A stretch of DNA of 64,000 nt from assembly GCA_040505895.1 (NCBI GenBank), contig JBEVXU010000018.1, positions 186,001 through 250,000 of the forward strand. The letters are read 5' to 3'. The notes beneath the pieces were generated by a model. It saw only the letters and a program-made list of their open reading frames with translations, was not told where the DNA came from and ran no database searches. Made by a program: the position numbers and the translations under genes. Positions 34,821 through 44,364 of this stretch are shown in pieces (position 1 is the first letter of the stretch; every line of letters starts with the position of its first letter). Source of the DNA: Vondammii sp040505895 (GTDB taxonomy: Bacteria; Pseudomonadota; Gammaproteobacteria; Chromatiales; Chromatiaceae).

Positions 34821-35859
34821 ATCCCATCTGCTCAATGATTGCTTCCGGGATATTCTCCAACGATTCTACTTGATCCACGGCATTCAGTTTAACCGCTTCA
34901 CCCGGCATCCCCCAGATCAGGCTGGAGGCTTCATCCTGTGCAATTGTAGATGCACCTTGATTGTGCATAGCAAGCAGTCCTTCAGCACCGTCTCGTCCCA
35001 TGCCGGTGAGGATGACCCCGATGGCATGCTTGCCTGCCTCTGCTGCAAGGGAGTGGAACAGTGCATCCACTGCGGGTTTATGTCGATTTATCGCCGGTCC
35101 ATCATCGAGTTTGCAGACATAGCTAGTGCCATCACGGGCTATCCGCAGGTGCTTGTCCCCCGGAGCCACATAGGCCCGTCCAGGAAGGATCCTGTCACCA
35201 CTATGTGCAAGAGAGACTGTCAGTGGAGAACAGGCATCGAGGCGCTCTGCGAACATTTCGGAGAACAGTACCGGCATGTGCTGACAGACAAGGATTCCCG
35301 GTGTATTGACCGGCATGCGAGAGAGTACCGCACGGATAGCTTCGGTGCCGCCTGCTGAAGCGCCGATGCCGATGATCCAGTTGTTGGGGGCAATGGTGTT
35401 GGAGAGTGGCTTATGTAGGGCCGCTTCTCCCTGGGCAGAGATGGCACCACGGAGATTGCTCTTTGCCGCCACTCGTATCTTTTCACGGATCTCCTCACCA
35501 TACTGTTCCAGGCTCTCACTCAGATTGGAGCGGGGTTTGGTAATAAAATCGCTGGCACCCAGCTCAAGTGCCTGCAGCGTCTGCGAGGCCCCCTTTTCAG
35601 TCAAGGCGGAGATCATCACCACCGGCATAGGGCGAAGACGCATCAGATTGTGCAGGAAGGTGATGCCATCCATGCGTGGCATCTCCACGTCGAGCGTTAA
35701 AACATCAGGGTTAAGTTTCTTTATCTTCTCCCGGGCAACATAGGGGTCAGGAGCGGTATCCACCACCTCCAGATCACCATCGGCAGGAATGATCTCGCGC
35801 AACAGCTCACGGACCAGGGCGGAGTCATCAATCACTAGAACAGTTGTCTTTTTTGTCAT
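34819..35859 (-). CDS. cheB: Chemotaxis response regulator / protein-glutamate methylesterase CheB
   Basis: 346 residues. N-terminal receiver (VIDDSALVRELL, phospho-Asp in LTLDVEMPRMDG, Lys in ITKPRSN), then the methylesterase domain with the catalytic triad blocks GIGASAGGTEAI (Ser), VCQHMP (His) and TGMGRDGAEGL (Asp). Removes methyl groups (and deamidates Gln) on chemoreceptors after phosphorylation by CheA. Last gene of the che operon, 15 bases after cheD. Confidence 0.96.
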   Translation of the reverse strand: MTKKTTVLVIDDSALVRELLREIIPADGDLEVVDTAPDPYVAREKIKKLNPDVLTLDVEMPRMDGITFLHNLMRLRPMPVVMISALTEKGASQTLQALELGASDFITKPRSNLSESLEQYGEEIREKIRVAAKSNLRGAISAQGEAALHKPLSNTIAPNNWIIGIGASAGGTEAIRAVLSRMPVNTPGILVCQHMPVLFSEMFAERLDACSPLTVSLAHSGDRILPGRAYVAPGDKHLRIARDGTSYVCKLDDGPAINRHKPAVDALFHSLAAEAGKHAIGVILTGMGRDGAEGLLAMHNQGASTIAQDEASSLIWGMPGEAVKLNAVDQVESLENIPEAIIEQMG

Positions 35860-35874
35860 TGTGGTAACTACCCT

Positions 35875-36540
35875 TTAAAACAGTTCCACTTCAGCTTGTA
35901 CAGGAGCCTGTTCGATCTGTTGCTGGTAGGCAGACTCCCGCTCTGCCATAGTTTGGTTGTGCAGGGTATGCAGTTTCTTGACCCGGACCTTGCCATCTGC
36001 TGGAAAGTAGTACACCTTGCGAGGATATATATCGCCCACATCTTCGGCTGATATCACCAACCCCTCCAACTCTAGATAGTCATGGATGAAACTAATATTT
36101 TGCTTGCCGATATCAGACACTGCCTTGAGTACACGCCCCCCACCAAACACCTTCACCTCAAGCTGGCTGCGCTGACCACCATGACTGAGGATGGCATTAA
36201 TCAGCTGTTCCATAGCATAGTTGCCGTACCGGGCAGCTCGACTGATCAGGGGGACATTGTTGTTACTGTCGTGGGCCAAGTCGCTACTGGGCAGCATAAA
36301 ATGGTTCATCCCACCGATACCTAGCAGACGGTCGCGGATACAGGCTGAGATACAGGAGCCAAGAACCGTGACGATAGCCTCTCCCCTATCACTGACGTAG
36401 AACTGACCCGGCAGGATCTTAGCCGCAAAAGTAGCATGCATCGAATCCCAATAGCGGTTGATATGGTCGAATCCCAGCAGTGTTGGCGGCAGGGTATGAA
36501 TGCTTGGTTGATTCGGTGCCATGGCATGATCATCCGTCAC
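35875..36540 (-). CDS. cheD: Chemoreceptor glutamine deamidase CheD
   Basis: 221 residues. CheD fold: ILPGQFYVSDRGEAIVTVLGSCISACIRD with catalytic Cys, GIGGMNHFMLP with catalytic His, and the VKVFGGGRVL strand. Deamidates receptor glutamines and often binds CheC. Its start overlaps the cheR stop by four bases (ATGA). The C-terminal tail ends PVQAEVELF. CheC is absent here, so any coupling would be to the CheZ-like protein instead. Confidence 0.93.
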   Translation of the reverse strand: MTDDHAMAPNQPSIHTLPPTLLGFDHINRYWDSMHATFAAKILPGQFYVSDRGEAIVTVLGSCISACIRDRLLGIGGMNHFMLPSSDLAHDSNNNVPLISRAARYGNYAMEQLINAILSHGGQRSQLEVKVFGGGRVLKAVSDIGKQNISFIHDYLELEGLVISAEDVGDIYPRKVYYFPADGKVRVKKLHTLHNQTMAERESAYQQQIEQAPVQAEVELF

Positions 36541-37421
36541 TTAATCCGCTGGTAGCTGGTTCTGCCTACCACTTCAAACTGTTGAGTCGCACCGATCAGT
36601 GATTCGGAGTGGCCAAGAAACAGGTAGCCACCGGGCCGCAAGACATTGGCAAACCGCTCCACGATTCGATGTTTTGTCGGCTTGTCGAAATAGATCAGCA
36701 CATTGCGACAGAAGATAGCGTTGAATCCGGCATGAATGGGCCACTCCTGAATAAGGTTCAAGGTATTGAACTTGATCACTCTCTGTAGTTCAGGTTTGAC
36801 CCGGACATCGCCCTGCTTCTCTCCCTTGCCACGAAGGAACCAACGATGACGACGTGCCGGGCTCACGCCCTCGATCCGTTCGACTGGAAAGACACCCTCT
36901 CTAGCGGTTTGCAGTGCATGACTGTCCAGGTCTGTGGCAAGGATACGTAAATCCATACCGCTGTTTGCAGGCAAGGCCTCCAGCAGGGTGATGGCGATTG
37001 AATAGGGCTCCTCACCGGTAGCGCAGCCGGCTGACCAGATTCGCAGGCAGCGATCTTCCATTGCCGTGGGAAGTACTCTATCGCGCAGATAGTCGAAATG
37101 GTGTGGTTCACGGAAAAAGTGGGTCAGGTTGGTGGTTATGGCATTAACCAGCTGAATAAACTCCTGCTGATGGCCGAATCGAATCAGTTCTACGTATTCA
37201 GCAAAGCTGGACAGCCCCAAGTGACGGATGCGCCGTACCAGGCGGGAATAGAGCATGTCGTATTTGTTTTCTGATAGGATGATGCCGGTGTGGTTACTGA
37301 CCAGCTTGCGTAGGTAATCGAAGTCGCTACGGGTGAAATGGAACTCACGGGCAATCTCCGGGATGGTATCCGTTCTCTTGCCGGGGACGGTAGCTGTAGG
37401 CTCAGAAGAGTTCGATGCCAT
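36537..37421 (-). CDS. cheR: Chemotaxis protein methyltransferase CheR
   Basis: 294 residues. N-terminal helical domain (FHFTRSDFDYLRKLVSNHTGIIL), then the SAM methyltransferase domain (RIWSAGCATGEEPYSIAITLLE, FCRNVLIYFDKPTKHRIVERF, GGYLFLGHSESL). The beta-subdomain that docks on a receptor NWETF pentapeptide is present, which fits the EWEEF end of the receptor encoded in the same operon. Overlaps the upstream CheZ-like gene by 20 bases and cheD by four. Confidence 0.95.
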   Translation of the reverse strand: MASNSSEPTATVPGKRTDTIPEIAREFHFTRSDFDYLRKLVSNHTGIILSENKYDMLYSRLVRRIRHLGLSSFAEYVELIRFGHQQEFIQLVNAITTNLTHFFREPHHFDYLRDRVLPTAMEDRCLRIWSAGCATGEEPYSIAITLLEALPANSGMDLRILATDLDSHALQTAREGVFPVERIEGVSPARRHRWFLRGKGEKQGDVRVKPELQRVIKFNTLNLIQEWPIHAGFNAIFCRNVLIYFDKPTKHRIVERFANVLRPGGYLFLGHSESLIGATQQFEVVGRTSYQRIK

Positions 37422-37890
37422 TGGTATCCTCCCCTATCTCTTCCTCTGCGGTGGCAGGCAAGCCATGCAACAGCCTGCGATCTTCAGCATTTAGAGAGTT
37501 TGCCTCCATGACCTCCCAGAACTGTTGCCACTCCTCGCCGGAGTCTATGGCACCGGGCCGCTCCAGCAGATTTCGATAGTTTTTCAAGGAATTCTGAATC
37601 TGGTTAACCCGTTGGAAAAGATGATCGTAAAACTGCAGGTGCAAGATAGCGTGGCGTAGCTGTTCGCTGACCTCTGCCAGGGTTGGCAGGGAGGATGGAT
37701 CATTCGTCAACCGATGTGGTGGTAACTTGCCATAAAGCTCGCTGAACAGCCCGGCCAACGCATCCACCGAGTACTGTCCCTCCTGCATCGCCTTATCCAG
37801 TTGTTGTAGAGTGATATCAAAAAAACGCAAGGACTCACGTATACTGCGTGCTCTCTCCGGAAGGTTGTCTGTGGTAGATGGAGAGGACAT
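37402..37890 (-). CDS. Putative CheZ-like CheY-P phosphatase
   Basis: 162 residues, all alpha, no recognised annotation at first sight. Residues 78-100 (LRHAILHLQFYDHLFQRVNQI) repeat the pattern of the CheZ active helix AQDFQDLTGQVIKRV: D89 and Q93 stand four apart like CheZ D143 and Q147, which position the attacking water. The C-terminus ends in a short acidic-hydrophobic tail (TNGIELF), like the CheY-binding tail of CheZ. It lies between the STAS gene and cheR, and the operon has no other cheZ, cheC or cheX. Much shorter than E. coli CheZ (214). Function inferred from the motif, not tested. Confidence 0.6.
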   Translation of the reverse strand: MSSPSTTDNLPERARSIRESLRFFDITLQQLDKAMQEGQYSVDALAGLFSELYGKLPPHRLTNDPSSLPTLAEVSEQLRHAILHLQFYDHLFQRVNQIQNSLKNYRNLLERPGAIDSGEEWQQFWEVMEANSLNAEDRRLLHGLPATAEEEIGEDTNGIELF

Positions 37891-37896
37891 ACGGCT

Positions 37897-38187
37897 TCAC
37901 TCTCCCGGCTCTGCGCCGGGCAGAGCCAGTTCGTCAGAGAGCCCGAGGAATTTGGCCGCCCGGGGGATTGCATCGCCGGTCGATTGCCACAGTATGGAAA
38001 TACCGCGACTCTCTGCCTCAAGGAAAAAGGCTGTGAGTAGCTGGATGCCGGCACTGTCGGTAGTGCTCACCGATGCCCCACTAATGACAATTTCCTGATG
38101 GGTTCGCAATAAACCCTCAAGGTATGAGCGGGTTTCGGCCACTTCGGCAATGGTCAGTAGCGGACCTAAAGTGATGGGCTGACTCAT
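37897..38187 (-). CDS. STAS-domain protein of the chemotaxis operon
   Basis: 96 residues from the ATG at 38187 (GGAG upstream); the frame opens 11 codons earlier inside the receptor gene. A single STAS domain like SpoIIAA: QEIVISGASVSTTDSAGIQLLTAFFLEAESRG holds the phosphorylatable serine in TTDSAG. Such proteins sit in many che operons of polar flagellates; their role is unclear, perhaps tuning receptor arrays. 17 bases after the receptor, 6 before the CheZ-like gene. Confidence 0.82.
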   Translation of the reverse strand: MSQPITLGPLLTIAEVAETRSYLEGLLRTHQEIVISGASVSTTDSAGIQLLTAFFLEAESRGISILWQSTGDAIPRAAKFLGLSDELALPGAEPGE

Positions 38188-38204
38188 AGTACATACTCCA
38201 CCGC

Positions 38205-41084
38205 TCAGAACTCTTCCCACTCATCATCATCAAGAGAGATGACCTTTTTTGTCACTTTTTCTACCCTCTGCACTTTCGGTTTTTCCATCGCCGAATGATG
38301 TATCACCCGGTTAGGAGGGGTGTGCCGATGCTCATGCCACATGGCCGGCGTTTTCTCTTCTTCCTCATCTACCTGGAAGAATGCCATGGTGCCTTGTAGC
38401 TGCTGAGCCTGCTCTTCCAGGGCGGAGGCGGCTGCGGCTGCCTCTTCCACCAGAGAGGCATTTTGCTGGGTGACTTCATCCATCTGTACAATCGCCGTGT
38501 TCACCTGCTCGATCCCTACAGACTGTTCCCGGCTGGCTGCGGTAATCTCAGCCACGATGTCACTGACCCGCTTTACTGATGAGATAATATCCGTCAGCGC
38601 CTTGCCTGAGGCATCCACCAGTTGGCGACCATGCTCCACCTTATCGACACTATCGGTGATCAGCTCCTTGATCTCCTTGGCCGCATCGGCACTGCGTTGG
38701 GCCAATCTGCGCACCTCATCGGCGACTACGGCAAAGCCGCGGCCATGTTCACCGGCACGGGCGGCCTCCACGGCCGCATTGAGTGAGAGCAGGTTGGTCT
38801 GGAATGCGATCTCGTCGATGACACTGATGATATCGGCGATACGCTTGCTACTGTTGTTGATGTCGCTCATCGCCTCTACGGCTTGACGGGCCACATCCCC
38901 CCCCTCTTCTGCCTGCTGCCGCGCCCCGCTAGCAAGCTGATTGGCCTGCCCGGCGCTGTCAGCATTCTGCCTCACTGTACTGGTCAACTCCTCCATGCTG
39001 GAGGCCGTCTCCTCCAGAGATGATGCCTGTTCCTCGGTACGTTGACTGAGATCCATGTTGCCCCGGGATATCTCACCGGCAGCAGTAACGACATTGTCGG
39101 TGGCCATGCGCACCTCGGCCACGATCTGGCGCAGCCGGCTGCTCATGATACCCATGCTGCCGATCAGGTGGCCTACCTCATCTTCGCTATCACTCTCTAT
39201 CTGCTGGTCAAGGCGTCCGTCGGCGATGGCGCTGGAGAGGTCCACAGCCATCGTGATGGGATTGGTGATGGAGCGGGCAAGCCAGATGGCCACTGCAACA
39301 ATAATCACCATCGCCAGAAGACCTATCAGCAGTATCATCCACTGCAACTCATCGACAGCGGCAAAAGCCTCACGCTCATCGATTTCAGCAATAACGGCCC
39401 AGGTGAAGTCGCCTACCTTGACAGGAGCATAGGATGACAGTACCCGCTTACCCATGACGTTACTGATGATCCGGGTATCCGTCCGGCCGGCAAGCGCTTC
39501 ACGGCTGGCCACCGTATCAACACCGTTATGCTCTACTGTACCGGCAAAGGAGGCGGCGATAGAGTGTCCCTGATGATCCTGATGGGAGTCAGAACGCATG
39601 CGCTTGTCCGCTCCCACCAGGTAGGTGTCCCCACTTTCACTCACACCCTCGTGATGATGCATGATCTTGTTGATCGCATTGTTGTCCGCCTGTATGGCGA
39701 CGACCATTCGTAGCTTACCTCCGATCATGACAGGATATGCCACGAAGGCAGCAGGTTGGTTATTGCTGGGGGGGTAGGATTCGAGATCTATATAACCACC
39801 AATACCGGATTCCATCACCTTGGCTGTCAGGCGGCCAAGGTTGCTGGTGTGGTAGGGGCCAGTGAGAATATTTGTCTGATAATCAGCCTCCTTGTCAGCT
39901 GAATAGAAAATATAGCCGGTAGGATCGATAAGGAATGTATCGTAGAATTCATGCAGTTCCTGGTACTGCTGCAGGAACTCCTTCTCGTCTCCATCCTTTG
40001 GGTTGAAGACCTCTACAATGTCGATCTCAGTGACAAATGCCCAGTTAAGCCCGAGGTAGGTGAGAGGAGCCCAGGAGCTCAGTACCTGTTCGCCCCGGTA
40101 ATCAGTGATGATACCGCTACCACTCTCTCCCTTGAGAGCGGCCCGGACTGCCTCGGTATCCACTCGTCCCAGGGAGGGATTAGCAAAACTGGCTTCTACC
40201 GATCGATGGGTCAGATCCAGGTGGGAGTCGGAGCGCATCAGCAGGTCTGGACCCACCAGATAGGACTCACCAGTCTCCCCCAGTCCGGTACGGTCGGACA
40301 TCAGCTGGTTAATTTGGCTCAATGTAATTTGAACGGCGACCACTCCCCGCATCTTGCCGGAGACAAACAGGGGGACGCCCATATAGGCGGTAGGTTTGCC
40401 ACCATTGGCAGTATAGGGGGCAAAATCCACCAGGGCGGGCTTCCTGCTTTCCACCACCTTTTTCCAGAGTTGCTGCAGCACGCTTTCCCTGTAGCTACCA
40501 AAGCGTATATTCCTGCCCATATCATCCCGCCTTGCGGATGAAAACATCACATGTCCATGAGCAGCACAGATCAGCAGAGTGTCTTCAAATCCCATGCTCT
40601 CTGCAGCTCTAGCCACCTTTTCACCATACTCCTTGTAAAGAACACGGTACTCACTGCTACCGACATCATATGAGCCATCTTCCGTGACTCCACTCTCTCC
40701 GTGATACTCTTCCAAGGAGAGGTAGAGATCATTAACCTCTGCCATCTCGGCAATCAGATTAGCTTCGTGAATCATTCTCTGGAGAGTGCGCTCCAGTTCC
40801 CCCTGCCTGCTTATCCGCAGTGCCTCGAACCGATGACTGACCTCATGGTAAAAGACACTCATAATCTGTGCCAGGTTCTGGGCATCCATGTGTAAATGTT
40901 CGAAATATTCAGAGACCTCGGCACCCTTGATAGCACGCACTGTGGTCAGCTGATCAAAGGACTGCTGGGAGAGGGTACGGGTCGCTTTGATATCGGTCAT
41001 TATGCCGGTAACGAGCAGGGGGATGATGCTCACTGCAAGAAAGGCGGCAAGCAGTTTATGTGCGAGTTTCATCTTCTTGAACAT
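38205..41084 (-). CDS. Large chemoreceptor with duplicated Cache sensor and EWEEF tail
   Basis: 959 residues. TM1 about 10-28; a very long periplasmic part (30-580) carries two similar blocks: residues about 164-356 and 380-569 each end with an LG/VSETGxSYLVG...MRSDSH...VLSSYAP...WAVIAEID-type string, so the dCache unit has been duplicated. TM2 about 582-602, HAMP, then the signalling rod with tip AFQTNLLSLNAAVEAARAGEHGRGFAVVADEVRRLA. A flexible tail ends in DDDEWEEF, whose last five residues match the NWETF pattern that tethers CheR and CheB. In the same operon as the core che genes, hence likely the dedicated receptor. Ligand unknown. Confidence 0.88.
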   Translation of the reverse strand: MFKKMKLAHKLLAAFLAVSIIPLLVTGIMTDIKATRTLSQQSFDQLTTVRAIKGAEVSEYFEHLHMDAQNLAQIMSVFYHEVSHRFEALRISRQGELERTLQRMIHEANLIAEMAEVNDLYLSLEEYHGESGVTEDGSYDVGSSEYRVLYKEYGEKVARAAESMGFEDTLLICAAHGHVMFSSARRDDMGRNIRFGSYRESVLQQLWKKVVESRKPALVDFAPYTANGGKPTAYMGVPLFVSGKMRGVVAVQITLSQINQLMSDRTGLGETGESYLVGPDLLMRSDSHLDLTHRSVEASFANPSLGRVDTEAVRAALKGESGSGIITDYRGEQVLSSWAPLTYLGLNWAFVTEIDIVEVFNPKDGDEKEFLQQYQELHEFYDTFLIDPTGYIFYSADKEADYQTNILTGPYHTSNLGRLTAKVMESGIGGYIDLESYPPSNNQPAAFVAYPVMIGGKLRMVVAIQADNNAINKIMHHHEGVSESGDTYLVGADKRMRSDSHQDHQGHSIAASFAGTVEHNGVDTVASREALAGRTDTRIISNVMGKRVLSSYAPVKVGDFTWAVIAEIDEREAFAAVDELQWMILLIGLLAMVIIVAVAIWLARSITNPITMAVDLSSAIADGRLDQQIESDSEDEVGHLIGSMGIMSSRLRQIVAEVRMATDNVVTAAGEISRGNMDLSQRTEEQASSLEETASSMEELTSTVRQNADSAGQANQLASGARQQAEEGGDVARQAVEAMSDINNSSKRIADIISVIDEIAFQTNLLSLNAAVEAARAGEHGRGFAVVADEVRRLAQRSADAAKEIKELITDSVDKVEHGRQLVDASGKALTDIISSVKRVSDIVAEITAASREQSVGIEQVNTAIVQMDEVTQQNASLVEEAAAAASALEEQAQQLQGTMAFFQVDEEEEKTPAMWHEHRHTPPNRVIHHSAMEKPKVQRVEKVTKKVISLDDDEWEEF

Positions 41085-41095
41085 GACTATTCCCT

Positions 41096-41674
41096 TTACG
41101 CTGACCGATCAGGATCGGTGGCTTCTATTGATTCACTGTTTTTATCGGATTTCACGCGCTCTCTATCCTGGACCTGGGCGACAGCATAGATCTCTTCAAG
41201 GTCGAGCAGACGATCACTGTCGAGAAGGATCAGCATCTTCTCATCCACTGTGGCGAGACCGGTGATAAATTCCGCACTGATAGCGCTTCCCAAGTCTGGA
41301 GGTGGACTGGTCTCATCCTTGGTGAGAGTACAGACGTTGGATACTGCATCGACCACCAGACCCATGGTGCGTTGATGATCTCCATCCTCCACAGAGAGCA
41401 CAATCACAACCGTGCGAGGCCCATAGCTTCGCGCAGCTAATCCAAAACGTTCACGCAGATCGATAATAGGTACCACGGTTCCACGGAGGTTGATGACCCC
41501 TTTAATAAAGACAGCGGTGTTTGGAATCGCAGTGATGCTCTTCCACACCCGTATCTCCCGAACCTTGAGGATGTTGACGGCATACTCTTCATCTCCCAGC
41601 ACGAAGGTGAGGTACTGACGGGAGCCGTTTTCCTGCAGGGTATCGGGTATGGATTGAGTGGACTGTTCAGTCAT
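41096..41674 (-). CDS. cheW: Chemotaxis coupling protein CheW
   Basis: 192 residues from the ATG at 41674, which overlaps the cheA stop in the ATGA form; an in-frame ATG four codons upstream also exists. CheW fold: QYLTFVLGDEEYAVNILKVREI, ITAIPNTAVFIKGVINLRGTVVPIIDLRERFG, and GLVVDAVSNV. It links receptors to CheA. It has about 25 residues of charged C-terminal tail beyond the E. coli protein. Confidence 0.95.
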   Translation of the reverse strand: MTEQSTQSIPDTLQENGSRQYLTFVLGDEEYAVNILKVREIRVWKSITAIPNTAVFIKGVINLRGTVVPIIDLRERFGLAARSYGPRTVVIVLSVEDGDHQRTMGLVVDAVSNVCTLTKDETSPPPDLGSAISAEFITGLATVDEKMLILLDSDRLLDLEEIYAVAQVQDRERVKSDKNSESIEATDPDRSA

Positions 41675-43725
41675 GGAAGCATCCATTGGCTGTTGATTGC
41701 GGGAGACTCCGGGTCAGAATATTCCCGCTGTTTGTGGTCGGCAAGATGAATCAATCCCCCTACATCGAGGATCAGACCCACAGTGCCATCACCGAGTATG
41801 GTGGCGGCCGAGACACCCTCGACCTTCCAGAAGTTGGATTCCAGGCTCTTAATCACCACCTGTTGCTGGTTCAACAGTTGATCGACGGCGAGGCCGACAT
41901 GACGTCCTTCATACTCGACAATCACGACCAGTGGGCGATGGCTGACGGCCTCTTTTTTGTGGAACAGTCGTGCCAGGTGAATGATCGGTATGTACTCATC
42001 TCTTAACGAATAGAGCTCCAACCAGTGTTCCACCGCAGAGAGACTCTTATTATCCAGTTGGATGCTCTCTACGATGGCCTCCAGGGGAATGATGTAGACA
42101 TCATCCCCCACCCGAATCAACTGACCATCGAGGATCGCCAGTGTCAGGGGCAGGCGGATAGTGAAAGTAGTGCCTCTACCTAGCTCTGAGCTCACCGTGA
42201 TGGTACCGCCCAGTGCGCGTACGTTGCGATTGACCACATCCAGCCCCACGCCCCGCCCGGAAACATCGCTCACCTCGGTAGCGGTTGAGAAGCCGGGCAG
42301 AAACAGCAGTTCCCAGGCGGCCTCCGCTGCAACTGTGGCCTCCTCAGCCAATAATCCTTTTTCCCGTGCATGGCCAATAATACGTTCGGGATCGATGCCT
42401 CGGCCGTCATCGTGTACCTCAACATAGACGTTTCCCCCTTGATGGAAAGCAGACAAGCTCAGCATGCAGCTTTCCGGTTTGTCGGCCGCACGACGGCTCT
42501 GGGGGTCCTCCAGTCCGTGGTCAATGGCGTTTCGCACCAGGTGCATGAGGGGATCACCGATGGTCTCCATCACCGTTTTATCAATTTCGGTGGTTTCACC
42601 GTGCATCTCCAGCGTTACCTGTTTGCCAAGCGCGGTTGCCAGATCCCGTACCATGCGTGGGAAACGATTGAAGACAAAAGCGATGGGCAGCATACGCATG
42701 CGCATAACGCTGTCCTGTAGATTGCGGGTGTGTTGCTCAAGCTGACTGAGCCCCTCATTGAACTGATCAGCCGCACTTCCCTTCAGCAACCCTTCAAGTT
42801 GGCTCAACATCGACTGGGTGATGACCAGCTCACCTACCAGGTCTACCAGGGCATCCATTTTCTCGATATTGACACGGATGGAGTCGGTACGTTCGGCCGC
42901 GACCCTTCTGGGTGCCTCTTGAGCCCTGACCTCCGAGGGTTGCGAGCCTGTTTCAGCAGCGGCTGCCGGCGTCGCCTCGATAAGACTTTCGAGGGGCTTG
43001 ATGACAAGTTCAGATTCATCCGCCACCCACTCGAATATGGCTTCAACTGCTTCCTTCTCTATCGGACCGTGCAGTGCCAGCTGCCAGGAGATATGGCACT
43101 GCTCTGCATCCAGTTCAGCCAGTGAAGGGAGTCTGGAGAGGTCCGCTGTTACTTCAAGATCCCCCAGTTCTGCCAGTTCACGAAACAGCAACGCCACGTC
43201 ATTACCATGGGCAAAGATGGCCGGATCGGGACGGAAGTGGATCTGCCATCCCTCAACACTTTTCTGTTTAGCCTGAGCTATCGATTCAGGGGGCTGAGTT
43301 ATCTGCGGAGGTGAAGGTACCACTGTCGCAGATGATTCATCGATCAAAGCCTGATTTAGGCGGGTGGTGTAGGCGGTTACAGCCTCGTTATCACTGCCTT
43401 TGCCACTGCCGGCTCCATCGATCATGGTGCGTAACAGGTCAACCGCTCCCAGCATCAGTTCGACCATGGGAACATCCAGCTCCCGTGAACCGGAACGCAC
43501 CTGATCGAGCAAGGTTTCAAGTTGGTGGGAGAAGGTGGCAATGTCATCGAAACCGAAGGTTGCGGCCCCGCCCTTAATGGTATGGGCACCGCGAAAAATG
43601 GCGTTGATGCTGTCAGCTTCTACCTGCCCCGGGGTGATCGCCAGCAACTCCTCTTCCATCGTATCAAGTCCTTCGAAGCTCTCTTCGAAAAAGACCTGGT
43701 GGAATTGGCTGACATCAACGGGCAT
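41671..43725 (-). CDS. cheA: Chemotaxis histidine kinase CheA
   Basis: 684 residues. HPt domain with phospho-His 48 (IFRGAHTIKGGAATFG); a central domain of about 85 residues (WQIHFRPDPAIF ... ISWQLALHG) of the kind found in CheA in place of, or as, P2; dimerisation helices (VDLVGELVITQSMLSQ); HATPase (HLVRNAIDHGLEDP, DDGRGID, GFSTATEVSDVSGRGVGLDVV, GRGTTFTIRLPLTLAIL); CheW-like regulatory domain. It phosphorylates the CheY, CheB and possibly the STAS-linked partners of the same operon. 30 bases after cheY. Confidence 0.96.
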   Translation of the reverse strand: MPVDVSQFHQVFFEESFEGLDTMEEELLAITPGQVEADSINAIFRGAHTIKGGAATFGFDDIATFSHQLETLLDQVRSGSRELDVPMVELMLGAVDLLRTMIDGAGSGKGSDNEAVTAYTTRLNQALIDESSATVVPSPPQITQPPESIAQAKQKSVEGWQIHFRPDPAIFAHGNDVALLFRELAELGDLEVTADLSRLPSLAELDAEQCHISWQLALHGPIEKEAVEAIFEWVADESELVIKPLESLIEATPAAAAETGSQPSEVRAQEAPRRVAAERTDSIRVNIEKMDALVDLVGELVITQSMLSQLEGLLKGSAADQFNEGLSQLEQHTRNLQDSVMRMRMLPIAFVFNRFPRMVRDLATALGKQVTLEMHGETTEIDKTVMETIGDPLMHLVRNAIDHGLEDPQSRRAADKPESCMLSLSAFHQGGNVYVEVHDDGRGIDPERIIGHAREKGLLAEEATVAAEAAWELLFLPGFSTATEVSDVSGRGVGLDVVNRNVRALGGTITVSSELGRGTTFTIRLPLTLAILDGQLIRVGDDVYIIPLEAIVESIQLDNKSLSAVEHWLELYSLRDEYIPIIHLARLFHKKEAVSHRPLVVIVEYEGRHVGLAVDQLLNQQQVVIKSLESNFWKVEGVSAATILGDGTVGLILDVGGLIHLADHKQREYSDPESPAINSQWMLP

Positions 43726-43755
43726 GCTTACCTCCTACATCCGCTGCATTGCTGG

Positions 43756-44118
43756 TCAAGGCATGACCTTGCGAATGGTTGCAAGCAGGCTATCGGGATC
43801 GAAGGGTTTGGTGATCCAGCCTGTAGCGCCGGCGGCGCGCCCTTGCATCTTCTTCTCCCTGGATGACTCAGTGGTAAGAATCAATATGGGTGTAAATTTC
43901 CACTCCGGCAGTTCACGTAACCTTCGGGTCAGATCGATGCCATCCATGCGTGGCATGTTGACATCGACGATGGCAAGATCGGCAGAGTTTTCTGTGGCGT
44001 ACTCCAACGCCTCTTGCCCATCGGTAGCCTCGATTACCTCATACCCTTCTGTGCGTAAGGTGAGAGCGACCATCTGACGGATGGAGTTGGAGTCATCTAC
44101 GGCCAGAATCCTTGCCAT
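43756..44118 (-). CDS. cheY: Chemotaxis response regulator CheY
   Basis: 120 residues, a lone receiver domain: AVDDSNSIRQMVALTL, phospho-Asp in AIVDVNMPRMDG, TTESS, and Lys in WITKPFDPDSL. First gene of the che operon, preceded by a 246-base spacer. Its target is presumably the flagellar switch (fliG lies 20 kb downstream in this window). Confidence 0.93.
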   Translation of the reverse strand: MARILAVDDSNSIRQMVALTLRTEGYEVIEATDGQEALEYATENSADLAIVDVNMPRMDGIDLTRRLRELPEWKFTPILILTTESSREKKMQGRAAGATGWITKPFDPDSLLATIRKVMP

Positions 44119-44364
44119 GATCTTTTTACCTGCCGGTGGTGTAAACGTTGTGATTTTATTGCTTATATTGAGATTTTAGTCGATAGTGAGATTATTGCTT
44201 TTTTCGCAACTGTACCTGGTGGGTCATGCGGAGGGTTTGGTAACATTCAGCCATTTCACAAGCATTATCATCAAGGCGCACGAGTGCAGGACGGACTATT
44301 CCAATTCAAGCGAGTGCAACACCGAGGATAATGCCTGTGAACTGGCACACGAGAGGCAGGCTGT

